From NCBI GenBank assembly GCA_003052455.1, contig QAPD01000008.1:1-55219 (forward strand): a stretch of DNA of 55,219 nt, in the 5' to 3' direction. Of the stretch, positions 18,870-27,688 are shown piece by piece. The notes beneath the pieces are model-generated. The model saw only the letters and a program-made list of their open reading frames with translations, made no database searches and was not told where the DNA came from. The DNA comes from Sphaerisporangium cinnabarinum. GTDB taxonomy: Bacteria > Actinomycetota > Actinomycetes > Actinomycetales > Cellulomonadaceae. Every line of letters begins with the position of its first letter. Positions within the stretch are counted from its first letter, which is position 1. The position numbers and the translations under genes were made by a program.

Positions 18870-20468
18870 GTGATCACCGCCCACGGCGTCGAGCTGCGCG
18901 TCGGCGCCCGCGTCCTGCTGCACGAGGCGACGTTCCAGATCGCCGCGGGCGACCGGATCGGCCTCGTCGGCCGCAACGGCGCCGGCAAGACGACCCTGAC
19001 CAAGACCCTCGCGGGCGAGACCCAGCCCACGGCGGGCAAGATCACGCGCGGCAACGACATCGGCTACCTGCCTCAGGACCCGCGCACCGGCGACCTCGAC
19101 GTCATCGCGCTCGACCGGGTCCTCTCGGCACGCAACCTCGACAAGATCGTGCGCCAGATGCGCGAGACCGAGGGCGCGATGGCGAGCGCGGACGCGGAGA
19201 CCCACGAGGCCGCGATGGAGCGCTACCCCAAGCTCGAGGCACGGTTCCTCGCGGCGGGCGGGTACGCGGCCGAGAGCGAGGCGCACCGCATCACGAGCAA
19301 CCTCGGACTCGACGACCGCGTGCTCGGTCAGCCGCTGAGCACGCTGTCCGGCGGGCAGCGCCGCCGCATCGAGCTCGCGCGCATCCTCTTCTCCGGCGTC
19401 GAGACGCTGCTCCTCGACGAGCCGACGAACCACCTCGACGCGGACTCGATCGTCTGGCTGCGCGACTACCTCAAGTCGTACAGCGGCGGCTTCGTCGTGA
19501 TCTCGCACGACGTCGAGCTGCTGCGCGCGACGGTCAACAAGGTGTTCCACCTCGACGCCAACCGCGGCGAGCTCGACCAGTACAACCTCGGCTGGGACGC
19601 CTACCTCGCGCAGCGCGAGTCCGACGAGCGGCGTCGTCGTCGCGAGCGGCAGAACGCGGAGAAGAAGGCGGGCGCGCTCCTCGCCCAGGGCGAGAAGATG
19701 CGCGCCAAGGCCACCAAGGCCGTCGCCGCGCAGCAGATGATGCGCCGCGCCGAGAAGATGCTCGCCGGCATCGAGGGCGAGCGCCAGAGCGACAAGGTCG
19801 CGAAGCTGCGCTTCCCGAAGCCCGCGCCGTGCGGCCGCACGCCGCTCACCGCGAGCGGGCTGTCCAAGGCCTACGGCTCGCAGGAGGTCTTCGCGGGCGT
19901 CGACCTCGCGATCGACCGCGGCAGCCGCGTCGTCGTGCTCGGCCTCAACGGCGCCGGCAAGACGACGCTCCTGCGCATCCTCGGCGGCGTCGAGCAGCCG
20001 GACACGGGCGAGGTGCACCCGGGCCACGGCCTGAAGATCGGGTACTACGCCCAGGAGCACGACACGCTCGACATGGACGCGACCGTCGTCGAGAACCTGC
20101 GCCACGCGGCGCCCGACCTCACGGACACGCAGGTGCGCTCGGTGCTCGGGTCGTTCCTGTTCTCCGGCGACGACGCGGACAAGCCGACGAACGTGCTGTC
20201 CGGCGGGGAGAAGACGCGCCTCGCGCTCGCGACGCTCGTCGTCTCGGCGGCGAACGTGCTGCTCCTCGACGAGCCGACGAACAACCTCGACCCGGCGTCG
20301 CGCGCCGAGATCCTCGGCGCGCTCAAGACGTACGAGGGCGCGGTCGTCATGGTCACGCACGACGACGGCGCGGTCGAGGCGCTCGAGCCCGAGAGGGTGC
20401 TCCTGCTGCCGGACGGCGACGAGGACCTGTGGAGCGACGAGTACGCGGAGCTCGTCTCGCTGGCCTGA
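18870..20468 (+). CDS. ABC-F family ATPase (ribosome-associated type)
   Basis: A 532-residue protein with two ABC domains and no membrane segment, the ABC-F arrangement of translation factors and antibiotic target-protection proteins. NBD1 has Walker A GRNGAGKTTL, signature LSGGQRRRIELAR and Walker B LLLDEPTNHLD. A charged linker of about 80 residues (ERRRRRERQNAEKKAGALL) follows. NBD2 has GLNGAGKTTLLRI, LSGGEKTRLALA and LLLDEPTNNLD. No long C-terminal extension is present. GTG 18870 has GGAGAGG at good spacing. Convergent with the response-regulator gene with only 6 bases between. Housekeeping versus resistance role not decidable here. Confidence 0.92.
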   Translation: MITAHGVELRVGARVLLHEATFQIAAGDRIGLVGRNGAGKTTLTKTLAGETQPTAGKITRGNDIGYLPQDPRTGDLDVIALDRVLSARNLDKIVRQMRETEGAMASADAETHEAAMERYPKLEARFLAAGGYAAESEAHRITSNLGLDDRVLGQPLSTLSGGQRRRIELARILFSGVETLLLDEPTNHLDADSIVWLRDYLKSYSGGFVVISHDVELLRATVNKVFHLDANRGELDQYNLGWDAYLAQRESDERRRRRERQNAEKKAGALLAQGEKMRAKATKAVAAQQMMRRAEKMLAGIEGERQSDKVAKLRFPKPAPCGRTPLTASGLSKAYGSQEVFAGVDLAIDRGSRVVVLGLNGAGKTTLLRILGGVEQPDTGEVHPGHGLKIGYYAQEHDTLDMDATVVENLRHAAPDLTDTQVRSVLGSFLFSGDDADKPTNVLSGGEKTRLALATLVVSAANVLLLDEPTNNLDPASRAEILGALKTYEGAVVMVTHDDGAVEALEPERVLLLPDGDEDLWSDEYAELVSLA

Positions 20469-20474
20469 CCGGCG

Positions 20475-21095
20475 TCACGTCAGGAAGCGGCGGCGGTAGC
20501 CCTCGGCCACCGCGGCGGCGCGGTCGCGCACGCCGAGCTTGTCGTAGACGTGCTGGAGGTGGGTCTTGATGCTCGCCTCACCGATGAACAGCGTCGCCGC
20601 GGCCTCCCGGTTCGAGCTGCCGTTCGCGACGAGCTGCAGCACCTGCCTCTCCCGGTCGGTGAGCGTGCCGGCACCGGGGCGGCGCACCTGACCCATGAGG
20701 TGCTGGGTCGCCGACGGCGCCAGCACCGGCTCTCCGCGGGCGGCCGCGCGCACGGCCCGGAGCAGGTCGTCGGGCAGCGCGTCCTTGAGGAGGTAGCCGA
20801 TCGCCCCCGCCTCGATCGCGGGGAGGACGTCGCTCTCGCCGTCGAAGGTGGTCAGGACCAGCACCCGGGCGTCGGGGACCTGCGCGCGCAGGGCGGCCGT
20901 GGCGGCGACCCCGTCCATCCCGGGCATGCGCAGGTCCATCAGCACGACGTCCGCCGCCAGCGCCCGCGCGCGCTCGACGCCCTCGGCGCCGTCCCCGGCC
21001 TCGCCGACCACGACGACGTCCTCCGCCCCGGCGAAGGTGTCGCGCAGACCGCCTCGTACGACCGGGTGGTCGTCGACGACGACGAGCCGGATCAT
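20475..21095 (-). CDS. NarL/FixJ-family response regulator
   Basis: A 206-residue regulator. The receiver domain (1-120) has the acidic pair in VVVDDHPVVR, the phosphoacceptor Asp in DVVLMDLRMPGMDG, and the conserved Lys in GYLLKDA. The C-terminal LuxR-type helix-turn-helix (about 140-206) reads LTDRERQVLQLVANGSSNRE followed by TVKTHLQHVY-like IKTHLQHVYDKLGV. It overlaps the sensor kinase gene by 4 bases and is the last gene of a four-gene ABC/two-component operon. It probably activates that operon. Confidence 0.95.
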   Translation of the reverse strand: MIRLVVVDDHPVVRGGLRDTFAGAEDVVVVGEAGDGAEGVERARALAADVVLMDLRMPGMDGVAATAALRAQVPDARVLVLTTFDGESDVLPAIEAGAIGYLLKDALPDDLLRAVRAAARGEPVLAPSATQHLMGQVRRPGAGTLTDRERQVLQLVANGSSNREAAATLFIGEASIKTHLQHVYDKLGVRDRAAAVAEGYRRRFLT

Positions 21096-22438
21096 CGGTC
21101 CGTCCACCCCCTCTCGCTCGCGCCCCCGAGGGCGATCGCCGGGACGCGCGCGCTGACGGAGGTGCCCTCGCCCGGCGTGCTCTGGACCACCACCTGGCCC
21201 CCGACCCCGCGGATGCGTTGGCGCATGCTCGTGAGCCCGAAACCGGTGCCGACCCCGTCGGCGAACCCGCGACCGTCGTCCCGCACGTCGAGCAGCACCT
21301 CGGTGCCCGTGTACGACAGCGTGACACCGACGCGCGACGCACGGGCGTGCTTCGCCACGTTGGTGAGCGACTCCTGCGCGACCCGGAAGAGCGACACCTC
21401 GATCGCCGGGCTCAGCGGTTCCCGCGTGCCGGTGACCTCGACCCGGGTGCGGACCCCCTGGTCGCGCGACCAGCGTTCGGCCAGGGTGCGCAGCGCGTCG
21501 GGGAGGTGCGCCTGCCCGAGCTCCCGCGGCGCGAGCGCCCGGACGGAGCGTCGCGCTTCCGTCAGGCTGCTCCGTGCGAGCCGGAGCGCCCGCGTCACGT
21601 GCTCGTCCGGCTCGTCCCGGGCGCTCGCGGAGCGCTCCGCGGCCTGGAGCTGCGTGATGATCCCGGCGAGGCCCTGGGCGAGGGTGTCGTGGATCTCGCC
21701 GGCCAGCCGCTGCCGCTCGTCCTGCGCCCCGGACTCGCGGGCCTGGACGACGAGCTGCGCGTGGAGACCGGCGTTCTCGTGCAGGGCTGCCTCGAGCCGG
21801 GCGACGAGCTCCTCCCGTCTGCGCTCCTCCGGCTCGCTCCGCGCCGTGAGGAGGATGCCGGCGCCGATCGCCGCGGTCTGAACGGTGACGATCACGAGGA
21901 ACTCCGCGAGCACGTCCGGGCTCGGGTCGGCCCACACGCCCATCGCCGCCCCGTTGAGGGCCACGGAGGTCGCGAGCACGCCGAGCACGCCGACCTGCCA
22001 CGGTCGGAGCAGGTAGGCCTGGAAGAAGCCGGCGACGGTGAGCACGAGGAACACGTCGGAGACCGTCATGAGGGCGACGCACAGGGCGAGCAGCCCCACG
22101 AGGTAGAGGCCCGCCGGCACCGGTCGCAGAGCCCTTCTCCGCAGCGGCAGCGTCTGCCCGAACAGCACCCACAGCGCCGTGGCGGCGATCAGCCCGAGCG
22201 CCGACGCGCCCTCCGGCCAGAAGCTCGTGCCCGAGGGCGGCAGCGCCTGGACGAGGTACGCGACGGTGGAGACGATCAGCAGCAGCCACGGCGCGAACAG
22301 CTGCAGCAGGTCCCAGACCCGCAGCTGCTCCTCCCTCCACGCCAGGCGGGGGCGGTGGGCCGCCCCCGCCTCGTCCGTGGTGTCGGGCACGAGCGTCCCG
22401 GGACTCAGCTCCGGCCTCGCCGCGAGATCCCGCATCAT
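21092..22438 (-). CDS. Two-component sensor histidine kinase (HisKA_3 type)
   Basis: A 448-residue membrane kinase. Residues about 45-200 contain five or six membrane helices (LLQLFAPWLLLIVSTVAYLV is the first). A short coiled segment is followed by the dimerisation/phosphotransfer helix DERQRLAGEIHDTLAQGLAG, whose His is the phosphorylation site. The HATPase domain has the N-box ESLTNVAKHARAS and G-box DVRDDGRGFADGVGTGFGL. No extracellular sensor domain is evident, as in intramembrane-sensing kinases linked to ABC exporters. It begins 6 bases after the permease stop; ATG 22438 or 22435 could be the start. Confidence 0.93.
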   Translation of the reverse strand: MMRDLAARPELSPGTLVPDTTDEAGAAHRPRLAWREEQLRVWDLLQLFAPWLLLIVSTVAYLVQALPPSGTSFWPEGASALGLIAATALWVLFGQTLPLRRRALRPVPAGLYLVGLLALCVALMTVSDVFLVLTVAGFFQAYLLRPWQVGVLGVLATSVALNGAAMGVWADPSPDVLAEFLVIVTVQTAAIGAGILLTARSEPEERRREELVARLEAALHENAGLHAQLVVQARESGAQDERQRLAGEIHDTLAQGLAGIITQLQAAERSASARDEPDEHVTRALRLARSSLTEARRSVRALAPRELGQAHLPDALRTLAERWSRDQGVRTRVEVTGTREPLSPAIEVSLFRVAQESLTNVAKHARASRVGVTLSYTGTEVLLDVRDDGRGFADGVGTGFGLTSMRQRIRGVGGQVVVQSTPGEGTSVSARVPAIALGGASERGWTDR

Positions 22439-22444
22439 CGACCC

Positions 22445-23209
22445 CTACTCCCAGCGGAAGAGCTTCGCGGCGACCGCGCTCGCGACGACCGCGATGCCCG
22501 CCATTATGGCAACCTGGAGCCAGAAGGGCTGCCCGGCGCTGGTGGCGGTGACCTGGCCCGCCTCGGCGGACCAGGCCGTGGTGAGGGCCTGCAGCCCGGG
22601 CGGCACGTGCTCGCCGACGGCGCGCAGCGCGTCGGGCATGACGGCGCGGGGCAGGAAGGCCCCGCCGAAGAACATGAGCGCGACGAACAGGATCGTGCCG
22701 GCCTGGTTGGCCGCGCTGCTCGTGCGGACCACGGACGCGGAGACGAGGCCGACCCCGAGCAGCGCCGCGTAGCCGACGACGAAGGCCACGACGAACTCCA
22801 GCGGCCGCTCGGGCGGTGCGACGTCCAGCACCACCCAGGCTGCGAGGACGAGGAGCACGGCCGAGACGACCACCGACGCCGAGGCGACGAGCACCTGGGC
22901 GAGCAGGACGCGCTGCGGCGGCAGGGGAGTGGTCGACAGCCTGCGCAGGATGCCGCGCTCGCGGTACGTCGCGACCACCGCCGGGACGTGCTGGACGGCT
23001 ATCATCACCATCCCGAACACCAGCGCGGTCGGTGCCCAGACGTCGATGGCGCGCAGCCCGCCGGACTCCGGCGTCGGCTCGCGGAGCGCGGGGACCGTGC
23101 CGAGGCCGAGCAGGAGCGCCGTCGGGAACAGCACGCCGAAGACGACGGTGGTCGGGTCGCGGAGGAAGAGCCTCGTCTCCACGGTCACCGTCCTGCGCAG
23201 GGCGCCCAT
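22445..23209 (-). CDS. ABC-2 type transporter permease
   Basis: A 254-residue membrane protein with six predicted helices and the ABC-2 layout: N-terminal cytoplasmic helix, TM1 (VVFGVLFPTALLLGLG), a loop with YRERGILRRLSTTPLPPQRV, shortened here to the coupling motif GILRRLSTTPL, and later FFGGAFLPRAVMP and a C-terminal anchor. Such permeases export drugs, peptides or lipids with the adjacent ATPase. Its start codon shares one base with the ATPase stop (TGATG). Substrate unknown. Confidence 0.92.
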   Translation of the reverse strand: MGALRRTVTVETRLFLRDPTTVVFGVLFPTALLLGLGTVPALREPTPESGGLRAIDVWAPTALVFGMVMIAVQHVPAVVATYRERGILRRLSTTPLPPQRVLLAQVLVASASVVVSAVLLVLAAWVVLDVAPPERPLEFVVAFVVGYAALLGVGLVSASVVRTSSAANQAGTILFVALMFFGGAFLPRAVMPDALRAVGEHVPPGLQALTTAWSAEAGQVTATSAGQPFWLQVAIMAGIAVVASAVAAKLFRWE

Positions 23210-24144
23210 CAGCCGGCCTTCCTCTCGGAGGCGTCCACGGAGCCCGGGGTACGCCCCGTGAGCGCCACGAACGCGTCGTCGAGGTTGCGTCGGTCGACGC
23301 GGAGGTCCTCCGCGACGACCTGAGCCCGGGCGAGGGCTCCGGCGACGCTGCTCAGGACCTGTCCTCGCCCGGTGACCCGCCAGCGGTCGTCCACCACGTC
23401 CACCCCGGTCACGTCCGGCAGCCCCGTCAGGACGCTCGCGTCGAGGGGCTGGCGCAGGCGGAAGCGGACCTGCTGCGGCGCGTCGACCCGCGCGACCAGG
23501 CCCGCGGGCGTGTCCACGGCCGCGACCCTGCCGCCGCTGATGACGGCGATCCGGTCGCCGAGGCGCTCCGCCTCGTCCATGAAGTGCGTGACGAGGAGGA
23601 TCGTGACGCCGCGGTCACGGACCCGCTCGACCACGCTCCATGTGTCGCGGCGCGCCTGCGGGTCGAGTCCGGTCGTGAGCTCGTCGAGGATCGCGACCCT
23701 CGGGTTGCCGACGAGGGCGAGCGCGATCGACAGGCGTTGCTTCTGCCCGCCGGACAACGCCTTGTACCGGGTGTCGCGCTGGTCGCCGAGGTCGAGGAGC
23801 TCGACCAGCTCGCGCCGGTCGGCGGGGTCCGGGTAGAAGGAGGCGTAGAGGTCCAGGGCCTCGCCGACCGTGATCGCGTCGGGGAAGCTGCTCTCCTGGA
23901 GCTGGATGCCGAGCCGCCGGCGCACCTCGGCCCGGTCCGCGACCGGGTCGAGCCCCAGCACCGAGACCGAGCCGGAGTCGGGCCTCCGGAGCCCGGCGAT
24001 GCTCTCGACGGTCGTCGTCTTGCCGGCGCCGTTGGGCCCGATGATGCCGAAGATCTCTCCCTCGTCCACGGAGAACGAGACGTCGTCGACGGCGACGTGC
24101 CGTCCGTAGCGCTTGTGCAGATGACGGACTTCCAGTGCGGTCAT
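23209..24144 (-). CDS. ABC-2 type transporter ATP-binding protein
   Basis: A 311-residue ATPase for the adjoining permease. Walker A is IIGPNGAGKTTTVES, Q-loop GIQLQESSF, signature ALSGGQKQRLSIALALVG and Walker B AILDELTTGLDPQ, where the usual DEPT is DELT, a variant often seen in actinobacterial members. A C-terminal domain (about 225-311) of the DUF4162 type follows. It leads the operon ATPase-permease-kinase-regulator, transcribed from a leaderless-type promoter (TAGCCT, 6 bases upstream). Gene order suggests inducible export of a stress agent or antibiotic. Confidence 0.94.
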   Translation of the reverse strand: MTALEVRHLHKRYGRHVAVDDVSFSVDEGEIFGIIGPNGAGKTTTVESIAGLRRPDSGSVSVLGLDPVADRAEVRRRLGIQLQESSFPDAITVGEALDLYASFYPDPADRRELVELLDLGDQRDTRYKALSGGQKQRLSIALALVGNPRVAILDELTTGLDPQARRDTWSVVERVRDRGVTILLVTHFMDEAERLGDRIAVISGGRVAAVDTPAGLVARVDAPQQVRFRLRQPLDASVLTGLPDVTGVDVVDDRWRVTGRGQVLSSVAGALARAQVVAEDLRVDRRNLDDAFVALTGRTPGSVDASERKAG

Positions 24145-24150
24145 GCTGCG

Positions 24151-24156
24151 AGGCTA
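24151..24156 (-). promoter_or_regulatory. Leaderless-type -10 (TAGCCT) of the ABC/two-component operon
   Basis: On the minus strand TAGCCT ends 6 bases before ATG 24144; there is no Shine-Dalgarno sequence. The 119 bases between this start and the SURF1 stop hold nothing else recognisable. Confidence 0.55.
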
Positions 24157-24263
24157 GGGACGCGCGCCGCCCCGGGGATCGACCGTCGCGTCGCTGCTCG
24201 GGTGGACGCGCGCCTCCACCGTTCGGTGGACCCGGTCCGCGGCGGGGACGACGCGAGCGCGGC

Positions 24264-25265
24264 CTAGCGCGGCGGTCGCTCGCTCGCGTCACCCGGCGTC
24301 GTGCCGAGCTGCGCGTCGATGAGCGCGTCCTCCTCGTCCTCGGCGCTCGGACGGCGCGAGCGCGGCTCCCGCCGGGCCCGCGCGGCGTCCGGGTCCTGGG
24401 CCGCGAGGAGGTCGCCGGCGGTGAGGGTGGTCTCCTCCCCGCGCGCGTCGCGCCGGTCGCGGCGCACGAGGAGCCAGAACCCGGCGACGGCGCCGAGGGC
24501 GAACACCGCCCACTGGAACGCGTACGACAGGTGCGAGCCGGGGTCGGTGTCCGGCTTCGGCAGCGCCTCCAGGGTCTGCGCCGCGGCCGGCACCTCGGTG
24601 CGCAGCTGCCCGTAGGCACCGACCGTGCGGCCCTCGGCCCAGCCGCCGCCGTCCGGGCCGGCGGCGAGGACCTGGTCCGTCGCGATGGCCTGCACCTGGC
24701 CCGCGGGCGCGTCCCGGCCCGACGGCGGCTCGTCGCCGCGCAGCGTGACGGTCGCCTCGACGTCGCCCGCGGGGGGCAGGGGCACGTCCCCGGGGGTGAC
24801 GGCGTCGGTCCCCAGCGGCACGAACCCGCGGTCTACGACGACGACGAGCCCGTCCGGCGCGGACGGCGTGGGGTTCGTCACGAACGGGACGAGCACGTGG
24901 AAGCCGGGGCTGCCGCCGACCGGCCGGTTGCGCAGCAGGACCGTGGCGTCCGTCTCGTAGCGGCCCTCGAGCGTCACCGGCCGCCAGAGGTCGGCCTCGT
25001 CGAGCTCCGCACCGGGGGCGGGGAGCACGTCCTCCACCGGGACCGGGGTCGACGTGTAGTTCGCCTCGATGCGCTCGATCTCGGCGTCGCGCGAGACGTA
25101 GCGGTTCCACTGCCAGCGGCCCGCGACGAGGCACAGCGCGACGAGGACGAGGACCCCGACCGCGAGCGTCGCCCACTGGCGCGGCGTGCGCGGCTGGTGG
25201 GCGTCCGCGGTGGCGCGCTGCGGCGTCGGGCCCGCGGGGACGTGCGGTGGTGCGGCCTGCGTCAC
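24264..25265 (-). CDS. SURF1 family cytochrome oxidase assembly protein
   Basis: A 333-residue protein with the two-helix SURF1 topology. The N-terminal anchor (WATLAVGVLVLVALCLVAGR) leads straight into the hallmark RWQWNRYVSRDAEI. The extracytoplasmic domain has VLLRNRPVGGSPGFHVLVPF and VDRGFVPLG. The second anchor near residue 280 starts LSYAFQWAVFALGAV. SURF1 helps insert heme a into cytochrome c oxidase. GTG 25265 overlaps the upstream small gene by 4 bases. An acidic/Arg-rich C-terminal tail extends beyond the second helix. Confidence 0.93.
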   Translation of the reverse strand: MTQAAPPHVPAGPTPQRATADAHQPRTPRQWATLAVGVLVLVALCLVAGRWQWNRYVSRDAEIERIEANYTSTPVPVEDVLPAPGAELDEADLWRPVTLEGRYETDATVLLRNRPVGGSPGFHVLVPFVTNPTPSAPDGLVVVVDRGFVPLGTDAVTPGDVPLPPAGDVEATVTLRGDEPPSGRDAPAGQVQAIATDQVLAAGPDGGGWAEGRTVGAYGQLRTEVPAAAQTLEALPKPDTDPGSHLSYAFQWAVFALGAVAGFWLLVRRDRRDARGEETTLTAGDLLAAQDPDAARARREPRSRRPSAEDEEDALIDAQLGTTPGDASERPPR

Positions 25266-25510
25266 GGGGCCGCCCGGCGCTCGAGCTCGTCGACCGGCAC
25301 GGTCGAGCGCCAGAACGAGCGGGCGCCGAGGAACGTCTCCAGGTGCTCCCGGTGCGCGTCGCACGCGAGCCACACCTTGCGCCGCTCAGGCGTGTGGATC
25401 TTGGGGTTGTTCCACAGCAGACCCCACGCGGCGGCCTCGCGGCAGCCCTTGGCGCTGCACACCAGCTCCTCCTCGCCGACGGGGTCGGCGAGGCCCAGGA
25501 CGTCGGTCAC
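25262..25510 (-). CDS. Small putative zinc-binding protein
   Basis: An 82-residue protein with CSAKGCREAAAWGLLWNNPK and CDAHREHLETFLGAR, giving a Cx4C pair and a CxxH pair that could hold one zinc. It is a conserved actinobacterial type that is often given uninformative names; I assign no function. It overlaps both neighbours by 4 bases (GTGA on each side), sitting between the DUF3099 gene and SURF1. The position suggests a role linked to respiratory-complex assembly, but that is guilt by association. Confidence 0.8.
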   Translation of the reverse strand: MTDVLGLADPVGEEELVCSAKGCREAAAWGLLWNNPKIHTPERRKVWLACDAHREHLETFLGARSFWRSTVPVDELERRAAP

Positions 25511-25875
25511 CGGCGGTCCTCCTCGTCGTCGTGCGGCTCGCGGGGCTCGGCGCCCGCGATGCCGTGGCTTCCGGGTGCTCCCGCCGTGGGCAGCGCCCGG
25601 TGCTCCATGGGGGAGGTGTCGTAGTGCGCCTGGTCGCGGCCCGCGTTGGCGACGAGCACCGCGCTGTACGGCAGCACGACCGCGCCGACGGCGAGGACCC
25701 AGGTCACCCAGCTGCCCTGCGCCAGGATGGCGCCGAAGATGCACACGAGGCGGATGCCCATCTGGATCAGGTACTTGCGCTCCCGGCGCGCCTGGTCCGC
25801 GGCGAGCGGTTCCGGGGCGGCGGTGATGCTCGGGACCGCCTCGGCCGACCTCCGGGCGGCGCGTCGTGTGGTCAC
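25507..25875 (-). CDS. DUF3099 family membrane protein
   Basis: A 122-residue protein with two membrane helices (about 38-55 and 58-78) around YLIQMGIRLVCIFGAIL and WVTWVLAVGAVVLPYSAVLV, then a hydrophilic His/Asp/Glu-rich tail. This is the DUF3099 arrangement, function unknown. First gene of the DUF3099-small protein-SURF1 operon. GTG 25875 is preceded by TAGACT 6 bases upstream (leaderless). It is divergent from fabG. Confidence 0.85.
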   Translation of the reverse strand: MTTRRAARRSAEAVPSITAAPEPLAADQARRERKYLIQMGIRLVCIFGAILAQGSWVTWVLAVGAVVLPYSAVLVANAGRDQAHYDTSPMEHRALPTAGAPGSHGIAGAEPREPHDDEEDRR

Positions 25876-25881
25876 CCGTCC

Positions 25882-25915
25882 AGTCTACGTTTGTTGGGAA
25901 CCCACAAAGTGTGGG
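25882..25915 (-). promoter_or_regulatory. DUF3099 promoter with adjacent inverted repeat
   Basis: On the minus strand TAGACT (complement of 25882-25887) ends 6 bases before the start. An inverted repeat CCCACA-AAG-TGTGGG (25901-25915) lies where the -35 would be, in a conspicuously A/T-richer patch, and may bind a regulator. Confidence 0.45.
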
Positions 25916-26073
25916 GGAGCGGTGTGACCTCGCCGCACCGCGCACCGCGGGCCCCGCGCACGGTACGGTCGGTGCGGCGCCGTCGCGCCGGGCCCGGCAG
26001 GGCCCGCCCGGCACCGGCCGCGCGGGACCCGTCCCCGGCCGCCGACCCACCCGACCGTCCCGAGGAGCCGCAC

Positions 26074-26799
26074 GTGTCCGAAGCCACCGCCCCCGCCCCG
26101 CGCACCGTCGTCGTCACCGGCGCGAACCGGGGCATCGGCCGTGCCATCGCCGAGCGCTTCGTCGCGAACGGCGACCGTGTCGCGACCGTCTACCGGGGCG
26201 GTGACCTGCCCGAGGGCGTCTTCGGCGCCGTGGCGGACATCACCGACACCGCCGCCGTCGACGCCGCGTTCTCCGAGATCGAGAAGGAGCTCGGCCCGGT
26301 CGAGGTGCTCGTCGCGAACGCGGGCGTCACGCACGACCAGCTCCTGCTGCGGATGACCGACGAGGACTTCGAGTCCGTGATCGACGTCAACCTCACCGGG
26401 ACGTTCCGCTGCGTGCGCCGGGTGACGAAGGGCATGATCCGGCAGCGCCGCGGCCGCATCGTGCTCGTGTCGTCCGTGATCGGCCTCTACGGCGGCGCGG
26501 GCCAGGTCAACTACGCCGCGTCGAAGGCCGCGCTCGTCGGCATGGCACGCTCGATCACGCGCGAGCTCGGGTCGCGCAACATCACGGCGAACGTCGTGGC
26601 GCCGGGGTTCATCGACACGGCGATGACCGCCGAGCTCCCCGAGGAGCGCCAGGCCGCCTACAAGGCCGCCATCCCCGCGGGCCGCTTCGCCCAGGCGGAC
26701 GAGGTCGCCGGCGTCGTGCAGTTCCTCGCGTCCGACGACGCCGCGTACGTCTCGGGCGCCGTGATCCCCGTCGACGGCGGCCTCGGCATGGGCCACTGA
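26074..26799 (+). CDS. fabG: 3-oxoacyl-ACP reductase
   Basis: A 241-residue short-chain dehydrogenase, the NADPH-dependent beta-ketoacyl-ACP reductase of fatty-acid elongation. The cofactor loop is VTGANRGIGRAIAERF, followed by VLVANAGVTHDQLLLRM, the catalytic Ser in VLVSSVIG, the Tyr/Lys pair in NYAASKAALVGMA, and the C-terminal VSGAVIPVDGGLGMGH. THDxLLLRM and PVDGG are FabG-specific rather than general SDR features. GTG 26074 has GAGGAG upstream. It lies just before fabI, the usual actinobacterial order. It is divergent from the DUF3099 operon across about 200 bases. Confidence 0.93.
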   Translation: MSEATAPAPRTVVVTGANRGIGRAIAERFVANGDRVATVYRGGDLPEGVFGAVADITDTAAVDAAFSEIEKELGPVEVLVANAGVTHDQLLLRMTDEDFESVIDVNLTGTFRCVRRVTKGMIRQRRGRIVLVSSVIGLYGGAGQVNYAASKAALVGMARSITRELGSRNITANVVAPGFIDTAMTAELPEERQAAYKAAIPAGRFAQADEVAGVVQFLASDDAAYVSGAVIPVDGGLGMGH

Positions 26800-26920
26800 C
26801 CGCTCCCGGCGGCGCGTCCCGCGTCCGCCAGCGGCGCCGTCACCGACGCGCCCGCCCCACCTCTCTTTCAGTACGCTCGCCTCAGCGCGCCCACAGCGGG
26901 CGCACGACGGAAGGAAACCG

Positions 26921-27688
26921 ATGGGTCTGCTCGACGGCAAGAAGCTCCTCGTCACGGGAGTGCTCACCGACTCCTCGATCGCGTTCCACGCGGCGCGGCT
27001 CGCGCAGGAGGAGGGTGCCGAGGTCGTGCTCTCCTCGTTCGGCCGCCAGATGAAGCTCACGCAGGCCTTCGCGAAGCGCCTGCCGGTCGAGGCGCCCGTC
27101 GTGCAGCTCGACGTCACGGACGCCGACGACCTCGCCGGCCTCGCGGACGCGGTGCGCGAGCACACGGACCGCCTGGACGGCGTCGTGCACTCGATCGGCT
27201 TCGCGCCGCAGAGCGTCATGGGCGGCAACTTCCTCTCCGCCACCTGGGAGGACGTGGCGACCGCGCTCCAGGTCTCGACGTTCTCCTACAAGTCCCTCGC
27301 GGTCGCCGCGAAGCCCCTCATGACCGACGGCGGCGCCGTCGTCGGCCTGACGTTCGACGCGCAGTTCGCGTGGCCGGTCTACGACTGGATGGGCGTCGCG
27401 AAGGCGGGCCTCGAGTCCGCGAACCGCTACCTCGCGCGCGACCTCGGCCCCGACGGCATCCGGGCCAACCTCGTCTCCGCGGGCCCGATCCGCACCACGG
27501 CGGCGAAGTCCATCCCGGGCTTCGAGCAGATGGAGGACGGCTGGCCGAACCGGGCGCCCCTGGGCTGGGACCAGACGACGGCGGAGCCCGCCGCGCGCGC
27601 GGTCGTCGCGCTCCTGTCCGACTGGTTCCCGGCGACGACCGGTGAGATCGTGCACGTCGACGGCGGCGTGCACGCCATGGGGCAGTGA
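26921..27688 (+). CDS. fabI: Enoyl-ACP reductase (NADH), InhA/FabI type
   Basis: A 255-residue divergent SDR that performs the last step of each fatty-acid elongation cycle. Diagnostic features are LLDGKKLLVTGVLTDSSIAF at the N-terminus (the long FabI/InhA nucleotide loop), VHSIGFAPQ, the active-site Tyr/Lys in VYDWMGVAKAGLES, and SAGPIRTTAAKSIPGF. AAGGAAA precedes the ATG, and a TACGCT hexamer about 45 bases upstream may give it its own promoter. It overlaps the phosphatase gene by 4 bases. Confidence 0.95.
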   Translation: MGLLDGKKLLVTGVLTDSSIAFHAARLAQEEGAEVVLSSFGRQMKLTQAFAKRLPVEAPVVQLDVTDADDLAGLADAVREHTDRLDGVVHSIGFAPQSVMGGNFLSATWEDVATALQVSTFSYKSLAVAAKPLMTDGGAVVGLTFDAQFAWPVYDWMGVAKAGLESANRYLARDLGPDGIRANLVSAGPIRTTAAKSIPGFEQMEDGWPNRAPLGWDQTTAEPAARAVVALLSDWFPATTGEIVHVDGGVHAMGQ